A DNA stretch of 64,000 bases from Alsobacter soli (GTDB taxonomy: Bacteria > Pseudomonadota > Alphaproteobacteria > Rhizobiales > Beijerinckiaceae): assembly GCF_003004785.1 (NCBI RefSeq), contig NZ_PVZS01000015.1:33195-97194 (forward strand), written 5' to 3'. The notes beneath the pieces are model-generated. The model saw only the letters and a list, made by a program, of their open reading frames with translations, was not told the origin of the DNA and searched no databases. Position 1 is the stretch's first letter; each line of letters starts with the position of its first letter. The translations under genes were made by a program, and so were the position numbers. Shown here piece by piece: positions 49,567-59,415 of the stretch.

Positions 49567-50978
49567 GCGAGCGGCCGCGAGGTCGTGTGGCGGGGAAGGC
49601 GTGAGCCGGCCCCGAGGGCTCCGACGGATCGCCGCTGCGACCTCAGGCGAAGCTCCCCGAGGGGAGCTGCGCGGATGACCCGGGCCGGACGCGCTACCTC
49701 CGCGCCGAGCCAGGTCTGCGCGAGCAGGAAGGCATAAAGAATGTCTCCCTCCAGGGTCCAGAAGGGCATGGTCCCGATGTTCAGCACCAGGAACAGGGCA
49801 TGGAAGGACAGCAACAGCCACCGCTGCTCGCCACGGGCGGAGGCGGCCTGGGCGGCGAAGGCGGCCACCAGCGTCATGATGCCGAGAAGTCCGAACAGCC
49901 CGAGTTCATAGAGCGTCGAAACAAAGGTGTTGTGGGCGTAGAGTTCGAACCTTTCCGCCCAGGATTCCGGGCCGAAGCCGAACAGGATCTGCACGTCGGA
50001 GCCGTGCATGTAGCTGTCGATGTATTGGCTCCAGAGGTACGGGCGCCCCGAGAACATCCGCTGCTCGTTGAAGGTGAAGAACTCGGGCCCCTGGATGAGG
50101 GCTGCACCCTTGGCGAGCGCGACACCGATGTCCGAGAAGCGCTGCTGGGCCATGACGGCCAGGAACACAGCCACGGCGATCAGGCAGGCGGCCAGCCCGC
50201 AGAGGACGACGGGCCGCTGGCGACCGGGCGTCTTCTGCAGCACGCGAGTCACAAGGTAGACGCTCCAGGGCGCGGCGGCCGCCAGCATCGCGGTGCGATA
50301 GTTCGCAAGTCCCAGACCGGCGGCGATCACCAGCAACATCAGAAGGGTGAAGCGCAGGCTCGACCAGTTCGCGTAGCTCGCGACGAAAAGAAAGGTGAGG
50401 ATCAGAATCGCGAACGCCTGCTGGTGCTGGTATCCGCCCACGAAGCTGCTCACGCCTTCGTAGTTGGGCGCCTTCAGATCGAACAGGACCGAGAGCCACT
50501 GCAGCAGGATGGGGCCGGCGAAGACGAGCGCCAGGGAGCGGTAAAGCCGCGCGGCCCCCAGTTCCACCGCCGCCTTGTAGGCGGCCAGCGCAAACACCGT
50601 GACGAACAGCCATTTCAGGCCAACGTTGACGCCCCCGAACGCCCCCTGGTTGAGGATGGCGCTGACGGCGGCCAGCCAGATCATCAGGTGGATCGGCCAG
50701 AGCCGCCGGTCCAGCAGCGCGGACGCGCCGACGGTCCAGACGCCGGCGATCACGATCAGGAATGACGACATCGCGATGGGCGTCAGGCCCAACGGCGTGG
50801 GCAGGAAGGTGTATTCGTGCAGGGTCGAGATGCTGTAGCGGAGCCAGCACGCCAGGAGGAGGAAGGCGGCGTGCCGGTTCCGCAGCCGGACGGCCTCCCT
50901 CAGGGCGACCACGAACAGCGCCCCCCAGATCGGCAGGGAGATGTAGAGCGGGAACGAGGGGGAGACGAGGTTACCCAA
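49563..50978 (-). CDS. Polysaccharide polymerase/ligase-like membrane protein (Wzy/O-antigen ligase fold)
   Basis: A 471-residue protein with about 10-12 hydrophobic helices and a large periplasmic loop between late helices (EQRMFSGRPYLWSQYIDSYMHG to LYAHNTFVSTLYELG). The loop's H-N-x-F/Y-L/V motif is common to O-antigen ligases and Wzy polymerases. In this gene set it most likely polymerises the exopolysaccharide. The start seems to be a TTG at 50978 with AGGGTGG four bases upstream. The positively charged C-terminal tail is unusual but in frame. Confidence 0.78.
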   Translation of the reverse strand: MGNLVSPSFPLYISLPIWGALFVVALREAVRLRNRHAAFLLLACWLRYSISTLHEYTFLPTPLGLTPIAMSSFLIVIAGVWTVGASALLDRRLWPIHLMIWLAAVSAILNQGAFGGVNVGLKWLFVTVFALAAYKAAVELGAARLYRSLALVFAGPILLQWLSVLFDLKAPNYEGVSSFVGGYQHQQAFAILILTFLFVASYANWSSLRFTLLMLLVIAAGLGLANYRTAMLAAAAPWSVYLVTRVLQKTPGRQRPVVLCGLAACLIAVAVFLAVMAQQRFSDIGVALAKGAALIQGPEFFTFNEQRMFSGRPYLWSQYIDSYMHGSDVQILFGFGPESWAERFELYAHNTFVSTLYELGLFGLLGIMTLVAAFAAQAASARGEQRWLLLSFHALFLVLNIGTMPFWTLEGDILYAFLLAQTWLGAEVARPARVIRAAPLGELRLRSQRRSVGALGAGSRLPRHTTSRPLA

Positions 50979-51029
50979 TGCGCCACCCTGGCGAGGGACG
51001 CGGGCGCCCCGGGTATGCCGCTGACCTAC

Positions 51030-51959
51030 TCAAATCCTGACCGCCTGGATCATCCCGCTGCTCGTGACCAAGTCCTCGTCGCTCATGTGCGCGAAGCGCG
51101 GGGCGAGCCGGTCGCGGCTGATCTCGGACGGCCGGGTTTGCCGCACGGCCTGGACCACCTCAAAGCCAGCGCCCTCGGCGAGCGCGAGATGCCTTGAAAA
51201 CGGCTCCCTGTTCATCCGGTTGGTGCGATGGCGCTGCAGCAGGTCCCAGACCGCGTCCGAGCATGTCCAGTGCCCGTTCCACTCGCGCGTGCGCCCCAGG
51301 CTCTTGAAGTCCAATTCGTGGGAGATCAGGCCGCCCGGCTTCGTCCAACGCGCCATGTCGGCGTAAAGGCCCGGGAGGTCCTCGACCAAATGAAACACGG
51401 TCTGCGTGAGGGTGAGATCGACGCTGGCGTCGGGAATCTCGCCGGGTCGCCACGGAGCGATGGAGCGGAAGATCGCATCCTGATCGTCCGGCGGTGCTTC
51501 CTGGCGGACGGCGCGGCGGATCTGGGCCAGGCGGGCCTCGGAGAGGTCGGGCTCCAGATCGGCCGGATAGCGGTAGCTCGCGAGCCGCGGAAACATGCCC
51601 GGGAATTCGTGGTGATCGGGGATGGACGCGCCGCGGCGGAAGAGCTCGACCAGCTCCTCCAGGATGTCCGCATTCCGATCGGCTGACGCGTAAGGACGGG
51701 CATCGAGCCCGATATAGCGGCGGGACCCGGATAGCAGCGCGGCAAGGCCGACGCCGTTGCTGTCGCCCGGCCCGATCTCGACCACGGTATCGAAGGGCCC
51801 CCCTCGGCCCTCCTTCGCCAGCAGGGCGAGGTGCCTCATCCAGACCGCATAGCAGTACCTGGCCGACGACGTGCCGCCCGTGCGGCGACCGTCGATGCCC
51901 CGCAGGCCCGGCAGACAACTCGCGACGCCAATGGCGATCGATCGGAACGTGACGGACAT
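51030..51959 (-). CDS. SAM-dependent methyltransferase-like protein
   Basis: A 309-residue soluble protein with a class I methyltransferase core. Motif I reads VVEIGPGDSNGVG and motif II RRYIGLDARPYA. A later motif, VDLTLTQTVFHLVEDLPGLYADM, precedes GGLISHELDF. It probably methylates a sugar or a lipid-linked intermediate, since it lies between the polymerase and a glycosyltransferase gene. The ATG at 51959 follows AGGTGGGG. Acceptor unknown. Confidence 0.75.
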   Translation of the reverse strand: MSVTFRSIAIGVASCLPGLRGIDGRRTGGTSSARYCYAVWMRHLALLAKEGRGGPFDTVVEIGPGDSNGVGLAALLSGSRRYIGLDARPYASADRNADILEELVELFRRGASIPDHHEFPGMFPRLASYRYPADLEPDLSEARLAQIRRAVRQEAPPDDQDAIFRSIAPWRPGEIPDASVDLTLTQTVFHLVEDLPGLYADMARWTKPGGLISHELDFKSLGRTREWNGHWTCSDAVWDLLQRHRTNRMNREPFSRHLALAEGAGFEVVQAVRQTRPSEISRDRLAPRFAHMSDEDLVTSSGMIQAVRI

Positions 51960-52128
51960 GGCGTCCCCACCTTTCGAACCAGTTCGACCGTGCCACGCGG
52001 TCCGCCCTGTTCAATTCACCCGAAAGACTTAGACGCAGTCGCGGGCGCGCAGGGCCGCCGCGCTGACCGAAGTGCCAGGATTTTTGGCAGGTTACGAAAC
52101 AGTAAATTCGCGCATCGGAGACACATCG

Positions 52129-53307
52129 ATGCGCATAGGCGTGCTTGGCTTGCGTGGCTTGCCGGGCGTCTCAGGGGGCATCGAGACGCACTGCGAGCAT
52201 CTGATCGGTCATCTGGCGAGGCAACGCGCGGGTGACGAAATCACGGTCTTCGGCCGACGCCGATATCTGGCGGCCGAACCCGGCGCGCACCACGGCGCGC
52301 GGGTGGTCCCGCTCTGGCACGCGAAAAGCGCCAAGCTGGAGACCCTGTCCTCCTCCCTGGCGGCGCTGATCCATGCGCGCTTCGCCTTGCAGGCGGATGT
52401 CGTCCACATCCACGGCATCTGCTCGGCGCTGCTCAGCCCGCTGGCACGCCTCCTCGGAATGAGGGTCGTGGTCACGCACCATGGCTGCGACTACAAGCGC
52501 CAGAAGTGGAACCGGTTGGAGCGCAGCCTGCTTCAGGCGGGCGAATGGTGCGGGGCGACCTGGGCCGACCGCATCATCACGGTGTCGCCGACCATCGCCC
52601 GGGACCTGTCCGAACGGTATCCCCACGCTCAGGTCCGGGCCATCCCGAACGGGGCCGACCATCTGGCCGCCATCCGGGTCGAGCCGGGGTTGGCCGACGC
52701 GGTGATCCGCAAGCATGGTCTCGAGGATGGACCGTTCGCCATCTCGGTCGGGAGGCTCGATCCCGACAAGGGCTTCGACGACCTGATCGCCGCGCATGCG
52801 GAGAGCGGGTGGACCGGCAAGCTGGTGATCGTCGGGGACGACCCACGGCAGTCTCCCTACGCGTGCGGCCTGCTGGCCAAGGCCTCGCCGCGACTCGTGT
52901 TCACCGGCTTCCTGCCCGCGACGGACATCGCAGCCCTGCTCAGCCGCGCATCGCTGTTCGTGATGCCCTCGCACCAGGAGGGCTTCCCGATCGCGGCGCT
53001 CGAGGCGGCGATGGCCGGGACGCCTCTGCTGCTCAGCGACCTCCCCGCGACCCGGGACCTGGGCCTGCCGGAGCGGCACTACTTTCCGGTCGGCGACATC
53101 CAGGCGCTGGCGCGCAAATTGGGCCAGCCGCATCGCTCCTTCGCGCTGGCGGACAGAACAGGCCTGGAGAAATACAACTGGGCCGCCGTCGCGGCTGCGA
53201 CCTCGGCCGTCTACGACGAAGTGATCGCCAAGACCCGGCGCCCGGCCCGGCTCCACGGCTGGCCCGCTCCAGGCCACCGCGCGCATGTCAAGACCGGCCG
53301 AGGCTAG
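52129..53307 (+). CDS. GT4-family glycosyltransferase
   Basis: A 392-residue GT-B glycosyltransferase. The N-terminal GVLGLRGLPGVSGGIETHCEHL is a typical acceptor-domain opening. The C-terminal donor domain shows VGRLDPDKGFDDLI and the E-x7-E motif in HQEGFPIAALEAAMAG, marking a retaining GT4 enzyme that uses a nucleotide sugar. The ATG at 52129 follows GGAGA. The end overlaps the convergent ExoP-like gene by four bases. Sugar specificity cannot be read. Confidence 0.9.
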   Translation: MRIGVLGLRGLPGVSGGIETHCEHLIGHLARQRAGDEITVFGRRRYLAAEPGAHHGARVVPLWHAKSAKLETLSSSLAALIHARFALQADVVHIHGICSALLSPLARLLGMRVVVTHHGCDYKRQKWNRLERSLLQAGEWCGATWADRIITVSPTIARDLSERYPHAQVRAIPNGADHLAAIRVEPGLADAVIRKHGLEDGPFAISVGRLDPDKGFDDLIAAHAESGWTGKLVIVGDDPRQSPYACGLLAKASPRLVFTGFLPATDIAALLSRASLFVMPSHQEGFPIAALEAAMAGTPLLLSDLPATRDLGLPERHYFPVGDIQALARKLGQPHRSFALADRTGLEKYNWAAVAAATSAVYDEVIAKTRRPARLHGWPAPGHRAHVKTGRG

Positions 53308-55118
53308 CCGGCATCTCGCGTCCAACGGGCGCGGGCCCGATCGCCCCATGACCGTGGGGTGATCGCCCGATCGCGATCGAGGGCTGCGAGCGGCATGCCC
53401 GTGAGCGCCGCCGCAATGGCCTTGTCGGCGACTTCCGGCGCCTCCAGGCAGGCATACTGGACCTGCTGGCGCGTTGTGCGGCCCCATCGGACCACCGGGA
53501 CGAAGCAGTCGACCAGGGGAGCCGCGGCCCTCGCTTCGGGAGAGGCGAGCAGCGGCGGCAAGTCGACCACCACATACCGATAGGTGTCCTTCGCGGCCCT
53601 GAGGATGGCGGCGAGTTCATCGGCCAGCGTCATGTCACGCGCGGCCTCCCGGCCGGCGATCGGGGCGAAGACGAGGTCGCCGAGCTGGTAGCAGCGCAGC
53701 CCGCGCGCGCCGCCGGATCCTGCGTCCTGCGGATCGGCTCCTGGGATGTCGAGAGAGCGGCGCAAGCCGGAATTCTCGATATTGGCGTCGATCAGCAGCG
53801 TGGAGGCGTAGCGGCTGAACGCAAAACCCAGGTTGGCCGCGACCGTGGACGCCCCGTCGCCGGGCGTCGTCGCGACGACTCCGAGGACGGCGCAATTGCC
53901 CGAGTCGAACTCCAGATCGATGGCGACCTGTATGGCTCGCGCCGCCAACGCGAAGCTCGAACCGGGGACCCGCGTCGAGAGGTCCAGGAGCCCGCTTGCC
54001 TCCGGCTCAGGCTCTGGCGGGTCCCGGTTCTCCTCCCGATGAACGTCGTCCTTGCGCGCCTCGTGCTTGCTCGGCGCTTCGACCAGGGGGAACACCGCGA
54101 CCGTGCGGACGCCGAGCAGATCGGTCACCACGGCGGGGCGCTTGAGAGTCGTCTCCAGCTGTTCGCGCGCGAAGCCCAGGAACAGACCGGACCCGAGCCC
54201 GAAGATGAGCCCTCCCGCCAGGATGATGATCGCGCCAGGCCCCTGCTGGGTGGCCGGCGGGAGGGCGCGGCTCACCAGCTGGGCGTCGAGGGTGATGTAG
54301 GAGAAAAGCTGGGCGCTGTCGGCGAGGCGTTTCAGGTAGCTCTCGTAGGCGTTGCGGACCGCCTGGGCGGCGCTTTCGAGATCGATGCGCACCGCCCGGG
54401 CCTGGTCCGGGCGCGAGCGGTAGTCTTCGGCGGCCTTTTCCGCATCCCGCAACTCCATCTTGAGCTGGTTCGTGCGGTCCTGGAGCCACTCGCGGACTTT
54501 CTGCACCTGTTCCTGCTTCACTGCGAACTGGTTGCGCAGATAGGCCTCGACCAGGCGGTTGCTGAGATCCGCCGCTCGCACCGGGTCCGGGGCGGTCGCG
54601 TCGACCACGAGCAGGTTGGTCACACCCACCCGGCGCACGAGAAGCACCTTCTTGAGCCTGTCGATGATCTTCTTGCGGGTGGTGGCCGGCTCAGGTCGGC
54701 CGGAGCGGATGAGGCCAGCCGTCCAGTCGCCGATCCACTCGGCCCATCCAGGCTTGTTGAAAGCGGGGTCCTTCGCCAGATCCAGCTCGTCCACAACCGA
54801 GCCGGCCACCTGGTCGGATTTCAGGATTTCGAGCTGGCTGTCGACATTGGCGGGATCGGGAGTCGTCCCGTTGCCCTGCGGAGCGAGCAGATCGGTGTTC
54901 TTGGTGTCGATCAGTACGCTGGCGGTCGCGACGTATTTGGGCGGGCGCAGGATCGCGAATGCGGCCGCCGCGACCAGCGCCGCAAGGGTGACGTTCCGGA
55001 TCAGCCTCGACTGGCGACGCACGATCCCGCGCAGATCGACCAGGTCCGGAAGCCCGGGAGCGGCGCGACGCAACTCCAGGCGCGCCTCGGGCTGTTCGGG
55101 AAGAGCACGTTGCAGCAT
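53304..55118 (-). CDS. ExoP/Wzc-like polysaccharide chain-length protein with degenerate P-loop
   Basis: A 604-residue inner-membrane protein. It has a first membrane helix near residues 45-65, a periplasmic Wzz-type coiled-coil domain, a second helix (IIILAGGLIFGLGSGLFLGF) and a cytosolic BY-kinase-like domain. Walker A' (TLLIDANIE) and Walker B (YVVVDLPP) are present. Walker A reads TTPGDGASTVAANL, with Ala where the catalytic Lys belongs, and no Tyr-rich tail follows. It probably controls chain length without kinase activity. The ATG at 55118 follows GGGAGA; a TTG at 55154 was rejected. Confidence 0.88.
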   Translation of the reverse strand: MLQRALPEQPEARLELRRAAPGLPDLVDLRGIVRRQSRLIRNVTLAALVAAAAFAILRPPKYVATASVLIDTKNTDLLAPQGNGTTPDPANVDSQLEILKSDQVAGSVVDELDLAKDPAFNKPGWAEWIGDWTAGLIRSGRPEPATTRKKIIDRLKKVLLVRRVGVTNLLVVDATAPDPVRAADLSNRLVEAYLRNQFAVKQEQVQKVREWLQDRTNQLKMELRDAEKAAEDYRSRPDQARAVRIDLESAAQAVRNAYESYLKRLADSAQLFSYITLDAQLVSRALPPATQQGPGAIIILAGGLIFGLGSGLFLGFAREQLETTLKRPAVVTDLLGVRTVAVFPLVEAPSKHEARKDDVHREENRDPPEPEPEASGLLDLSTRVPGSSFALAARAIQVAIDLEFDSGNCAVLGVVATTPGDGASTVAANLGFAFSRYASTLLIDANIENSGLRRSLDIPGADPQDAGSGGARGLRCYQLGDLVFAPIAGREAARDMTLADELAAILRAAKDTYRYVVVDLPPLLASPEARAAAPLVDCFVPVVRWGRTTRQQVQYACLEAPEVADKAIAAALTGMPLAALDRDRAITPRSWGDRARARWTRDAG

Positions 55119-55169
55119 CGGATCGATCTCCCAGCTTCTCAGCGCTCCGAACAAGCTCGGCCACCAGGC

Positions 55170-56399
55170 CTAGAAGGCGCCCTTCCGAACATGCGCGAAT
55201 TTGACTTCGACCACGTCCCCGGGACGCAGTTCCTCACCTTCGTCGGTGACCTGCCGGCCGTCGCCGGGCTCGCCCTTGCGGTAGAGCGAGACCTCCCGGT
55301 CCCCCGCTGTCGGGTCGGTGTCGGCGATCGGGATCCGGTCGGCGATGCTGCGAAGCTTGGCGCGCGTCGTCGACAGGGCGACGATGGTTTCGCGGAGGTC
55401 ATTCAGCATGGCCACCCGCCGCCTGTCCTCGAGGGCCTGGTAGCTCTTGGTCAGGTCTTCGAGCTCCTTGCGCACCGCTTCCGCCTGCACCCCGATCTGC
55501 AGGGCCCGGGTGGCCGAGACCAGGCTGAGCCGCCGAGTGTCGGTCACGCGCGAGATCGGAACCACGTTGCGACGGTAGAGATCGTTCACCCGATCCACCT
55601 CGCCCGCGTCCAGTTGCGCCGCTTCTTCCTCCGTCTTGCGCTGGCTCGCGAAGACCGTGATGCGCCGCTCGGCGTCCTTCATGGCCCGTTCGAAATGGGC
55701 GCGCTCGCGATCGTACCTGGCGTTCTGGGCCGCGGCCTCTTCCGTATCGGCGTTGACGATCTCGGCGACGAGATCCTTCGGGAGAGGCGCGCCGGAGATC
55801 CCGGGGCCCTCGGCGGGTTTGCCCAGTTCGCGGCGTAGCCGGTCCTGACGCGCCGTCAGCTTCACGTACTGAATCCACTGGGCGCTCATTTCGCCGCGCA
55901 AGGCCGCGACATCTGTCTGCGGCAACCGGGCGAGGTCGTGGAAGCGGTCGTAGCCGCCAGCGACGGCCACGGCCTGGCGGATGGTCATGCCCGGCCTGAA
56001 CACCACCTGGCCCGGCTTGGCCACATCGCCCAGCACATAGACCGGGCGGTAGTCGGCCACCTCGATGACGACCTCGTCCGGGGAGATGTTGACGAGGATC
56101 TCCCGGCCGTCGCTCGCCCGATAGACGATGGGCTTGGTCTGGATCACCCGGCGCACCGCATCCCGCAACTGCCCGACGGTGAGCCCCTGCGCCTTGATCT
56201 CACCGATCGGCGGAACGACGATCTGCCCATCCGCCCCGACCGTGATGCGACGCTGCAGCGTGGGAACGCTGGCGACCGAAAACTCCAGCACGTCCCCTGG
56301 CTCGAGAAAGGTGTCCGAGGCTGCAAAGGCCGGGCCGCCTGCCACGGACAGGATAAGCCCGACGAGCATCGGAATGCATTCACTCGTCCATCTGTTCAT
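55170..56399 (-). CDS. Polysaccharide export protein (ExoF/Wza-like)
   Basis: A 409-residue exported protein with a signal (residues 1-26, ending AFAAS) and a Poly_export (Wza) domain (FLEPGDVLEFSVASVPTLQRRITVGADGQ). An SLBB domain (VYVLGDVAKPGQVVFRPGMTIRQAVAVAGG), a long coiled coil (about residues 190-350) and a final SLBB-like LRPGDVVEVK segment follow. It has no lipobox, so it matches ExoF more than Wza. It would form the periplasmic/outer-membrane conduit and lies 51 bases upstream of the ExoP-like gene. Confidence 0.88.
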   Translation of the reverse strand: MNRWTSECIPMLVGLILSVAGGPAFAASDTFLEPGDVLEFSVASVPTLQRRITVGADGQIVVPPIGEIKAQGLTVGQLRDAVRRVIQTKPIVYRASDGREILVNISPDEVVIEVADYRPVYVLGDVAKPGQVVFRPGMTIRQAVAVAGGYDRFHDLARLPQTDVAALRGEMSAQWIQYVKLTARQDRLRRELGKPAEGPGISGAPLPKDLVAEIVNADTEEAAAQNARYDRERAHFERAMKDAERRITVFASQRKTEEEAAQLDAGEVDRVNDLYRRNVVPISRVTDTRRLSLVSATRALQIGVQAEAVRKELEDLTKSYQALEDRRRVAMLNDLRETIVALSTTRAKLRSIADRIPIADTDPTAGDREVSLYRKGEPGDGRQVTDEGEELRPGDVVEVKFAHVRKGAF

Positions 56400-56479
56400 G
56401 GCGCCATCACCATCGACCAGCGTTGAAGGATTTTGTGATAAAGATAAAAGGCGAAACTCTGGCGGTAGGAGACGATCTT

Positions 56480-57706
56480 ATGCCCCTGTTCGCAAATGAA
56501 CGAGGCCAAGGTAGCCCATCCCGTCCGCGTTTGGCTTTCATCATCAATTCGCTTACTGCCGGCGGCGCAGAGCGCGCGTTGGTAACACTTTTGGCTAGCC
56601 TTTCCAGCCGGCTTACTCCATTCGAGGTACATCTTGTCTTGCTGGATGAGGAGCCGCAGCTGCACCGCGTCCCGGGCTTCGTGACGGTTCACGTCCTGGA
56701 TTGCCGCGGTTCGATTGCGACGAGCGTCATTCGGCTCCGGCGTCTCTTGCGTTCGCTCGACCCCGAACTCGCGCTCAGCTTCATCAACCGTTCCAACTAC
56801 GCCAATGTCGTCGCCGCGATCGGGACGGACCGCGGTTGCGTGATCAGCCAGCGAAACCACACGTCTCGCTACTTCCCCCGGAACGCCGAGGGCATGGTCC
56901 ACCGGGCGCTGGTCCGTTGGCTCTACCCCCGCGCGGACGCGGTGATCGCCGTGTCCGACGGCGTCGCGGAGGACCTCGTCGCCTGCTTCGGGGCGCCACG
57001 CGAGAGGATGTCGGTCATCCACAACGTGACCGGGCGGGAGGATATCGAGCGCGCGGCCGAGGAACCGCCCGGCGTCGACCTGCCGGCCCGCTATCTCGTC
57101 GCGATCGGCGCGCTCGTGCCCGGCAAGGGCTTCGACCTGCTGGTCCGGGCTCTGCCGCTGCTGCCAACGGCGCACGACCTCGTCATCCTCGGCGAAGGCC
57201 CCGAGCGCGAGAACCTGGCCGCCCTTGTCGCCGAGCTCGGCTTTTCGGGCAGGGTGCGGATGCCGGGGCATCTCCGCAATCCCTATCCCGTCCTGAAAGG
57301 CGCCGAGGCGCTCGTGGCCGCGTCCTACTCGGAGGGCTACCCGAACGTGCTCGTCGAGGCGCTTGCGCTGGGAAGGCCCGTTGTGTCGACCGATTGCCCG
57401 GCGGGTCCGGCCGAGATCCTGGAGGGCCACGCGAGCGAGGGCGCCCCGGCCCTGGGTCGCTACGGCGTTCTTTCCCCGATGGGCGACTTTCGCGCCCTGG
57501 CGGAAGCGATCGGCCTGGCTCTCGCCGAGCCCAACCGCGCCCGTTTTTCCGCCTTGGGGCCGGGGCGAGCGACCGAGCTCGGAGATCGGGCGACCGAGGA
57601 ATATTGGCGGGTGATCGAGGCCCATTTGCGCATGAAACGGCGGAGCGCGGAACCGGCTCATGCGCTCAGCAGCGCCGAAGCGCCTGGCGGGCCAGCAGGG
57701 ACCTGA
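56480..57706 (+). CDS. GT4-family glycosyltransferase
   Basis: A 408-residue GT-B enzyme. The N-terminal LAFIINSLTAGGAERALVTLL, the donor-domain opening YLVAIGALVPGKGFDLLVRAL and the E-x7-E motif YSEGYPNVLVEALALG place it in GT4, with NPYPVLKGAEALVAAS before it. The ATG at 56480 follows AGGAGA, whereas the TTG at 56423 has no site. It is divergent from the ExoF-like gene and convergent with the priming transferase gene. Confidence 0.9.
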   Translation: MPLFANERGQGSPSRPRLAFIINSLTAGGAERALVTLLASLSSRLTPFEVHLVLLDEEPQLHRVPGFVTVHVLDCRGSIATSVIRLRRLLRSLDPELALSFINRSNYANVVAAIGTDRGCVISQRNHTSRYFPRNAEGMVHRALVRWLYPRADAVIAVSDGVAEDLVACFGAPRERMSVIHNVTGREDIERAAEEPPGVDLPARYLVAIGALVPGKGFDLLVRALPLLPTAHDLVILGEGPERENLAALVAELGFSGRVRMPGHLRNPYPVLKGAEALVAASYSEGYPNVLVEALALGRPVVSTDCPAGPAEILEGHASEGAPALGRYGVLSPMGDFRALAEAIGLALAEPNRARFSALGPGRATELGDRATEEYWRVIEAHLRMKRRSAEPAHALSSAEAPGGPAGT

Positions 57707-57777
57707 GCCCGTGAGGCTTCCGCCCGGGGCAGGCGCGTGATCAGCCATTTCGTAGAGACCGGCCAGGATCAGACGGC

Positions 57778-59208
57778 TCAATAGGCCGCCTCGTCCCTGA
57801 GGACGAGGGTCACGGTCATGAAGAGGATCTTCAGATCCAGCACGAGGCTGAAATTGCGGATGTACCAGCAGTCGAGTTCGATCCGCCGCCGCATCTGGTC
57901 GAGGTTTCGGGTCTCGCCGCGGAAGCCGTGAACCTGCGCCCAGCCGGTGATCCCGGGCTTCACGTGCTGGCGCCAGACGTAGTCGCGGATGATCGCGCCG
58001 TACTCGTGGTCATGGGCGCAGGCGTGGGGCCTTGGGCCGACGAGAGACATCTCGCCCTTGAGCACGTTCAGGAGTTGGGGAAGTTCGTCCAGGGACGTCC
58101 TGCGCAGGATGCGGCCGATTGCGGTCACGCGGGGATCGTCAGGCGTCGCCTGGAGCACCACGGGGCCGTCTTCCTGGACGCTCATGGTGCGGAACTTCCA
58201 GATCCGGAACGGCTTGCGGCCGATGCCGTGCCTGGTCTGGCGGAAAAAGACCGGGCCTCTCGAATCCATTTTGATGAGGACGGCGATCAGCAGGAAGACC
58301 GGCGCGAACAGCAGGAGCCCGAGGGTCGCCCCGAGGATATCGATCCCGCGCTTGAGAAACCGATCCACCGGCGCGCATGGGGCGGGGCGCGCCTCGAACG
58401 CGGCGAACTCGCCGAAGCGGGTGCTGCGCCCTTCCAGCAGCGACAAACCCGATGTCGGGATGAAGCTGATCGGAGCCGGCAGGTTGGAGAGCCCGTCGAT
58501 GAGGCGTGCGACGGCGGGCGCCTGGCTCAGCGGCGCCGTCACGTAGACCGCTTGGGCCTGCCAGGCGAGGCAGGCGTGCCCGAGCTTTGACGCCAGTTCC
58601 TCCCGGCGGCTTGGGTCCAGCATCTCGTCATCGACGGTCAGCGCGTGAACGGAGATCCCAAGTTGCGCCATCCGGCGCTCCACCCGTCGCGAGAGCCGCT
58701 CGTGGTGGATCACGACCACCGTCGGCTGCGAAAGACCCGCGATGCGGCCGCTTCCCGCGATGTAGAAGACGAGCAGCCGCACCATCGACAGCGCCGTCAG
58801 CCCCTGCAGGAAAAAGAGGGCCAGCATGCCCCTGGACACCGAGTCCGAAGCCTTCAGGAAGGTCACGCCGCTGCTGATGACGAGGAACGACAACGCCCAG
58901 CGGGCGGCCAGGCCGCTGAACCGCGTGGGGGATCGGTGCACGATGGCCGAGTACTGGCCGTTCAGGTTCTCGATGAGGACGTGGACCAGCGCCACCGCGA
59001 ACCCGATCCAGGCGTAGGCCTCCAGGGCCCCGAGGCCGCCATAGGCGTAGTAGTCGTAGGCGGAGCCCGAAATGATCGCGGTCAGGACGATGCAAAACAG
59101 GTCGATCGCGACAAGCAAGGCCGGGTTGAATTGACGGATCAAGGCGGCCCCGCGCGAGAGCAGCGGACCCACTTCGGACGCATTCGCGCGCACCGTTGCT
59201 GTCGACAT
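57778..59208 (-). CDS. Undecaprenyl-phosphate glycosyl-phosphate transferase (WcaJ/ExoY-like)
   Basis: A 476-residue polyisoprenyl-phosphate hexose-1-phosphate transferase that starts repeat-unit assembly on the lipid carrier. It has an N-terminal block of four or five membrane helices, a CoA-binding-like middle domain, a re-entrant helix (RGIDILGATLGLLLFAPVFLL) and the catalytic domain. Diagnostic sites are LPQLLNVLKGEMSLVGPRP and GITGWAQVHGFRGETRN, the latter typical of UDP-glucose-using enzymes. The ATG at 59208 was preferred; the ATG at 59247 would add 13 residues. The sugar is probably glucose. Confidence 0.92.
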   Translation of the reverse strand: MSTATVRANASEVGPLLSRGAALIRQFNPALLVAIDLFCIVLTAIISGSAYDYYAYGGLGALEAYAWIGFAVALVHVLIENLNGQYSAIVHRSPTRFSGLAARWALSFLVISSGVTFLKASDSVSRGMLALFFLQGLTALSMVRLLVFYIAGSGRIAGLSQPTVVVIHHERLSRRVERRMAQLGISVHALTVDDEMLDPSRREELASKLGHACLAWQAQAVYVTAPLSQAPAVARLIDGLSNLPAPISFIPTSGLSLLEGRSTRFGEFAAFEARPAPCAPVDRFLKRGIDILGATLGLLLFAPVFLLIAVLIKMDSRGPVFFRQTRHGIGRKPFRIWKFRTMSVQEDGPVVLQATPDDPRVTAIGRILRRTSLDELPQLLNVLKGEMSLVGPRPHACAHDHEYGAIIRDYVWRQHVKPGITGWAQVHGFRGETRNLDQMRRRIELDCWYIRNFSLVLDLKILFMTVTLVLRDEAAY

Positions 59209-59415
59209 GAGCGAAGCCTCGAACTTGCCGCGCACAGCGCAGCGCATGGTCAGCGCAGGCCTTGCGTCGGCCCGTCAAGACTTGTTCCCGCCCGCGCGAC
59301 GGTCAATTTGGCCGGAAAGGCGCCGCGGGCACAGACGCTGAACAACTGCACAGGCCGAGGCGTTCAGCCTTTCGGCCAGATTATGCGCCCGCGGACCCGG
59401 ATCCTAATCTCGGGC

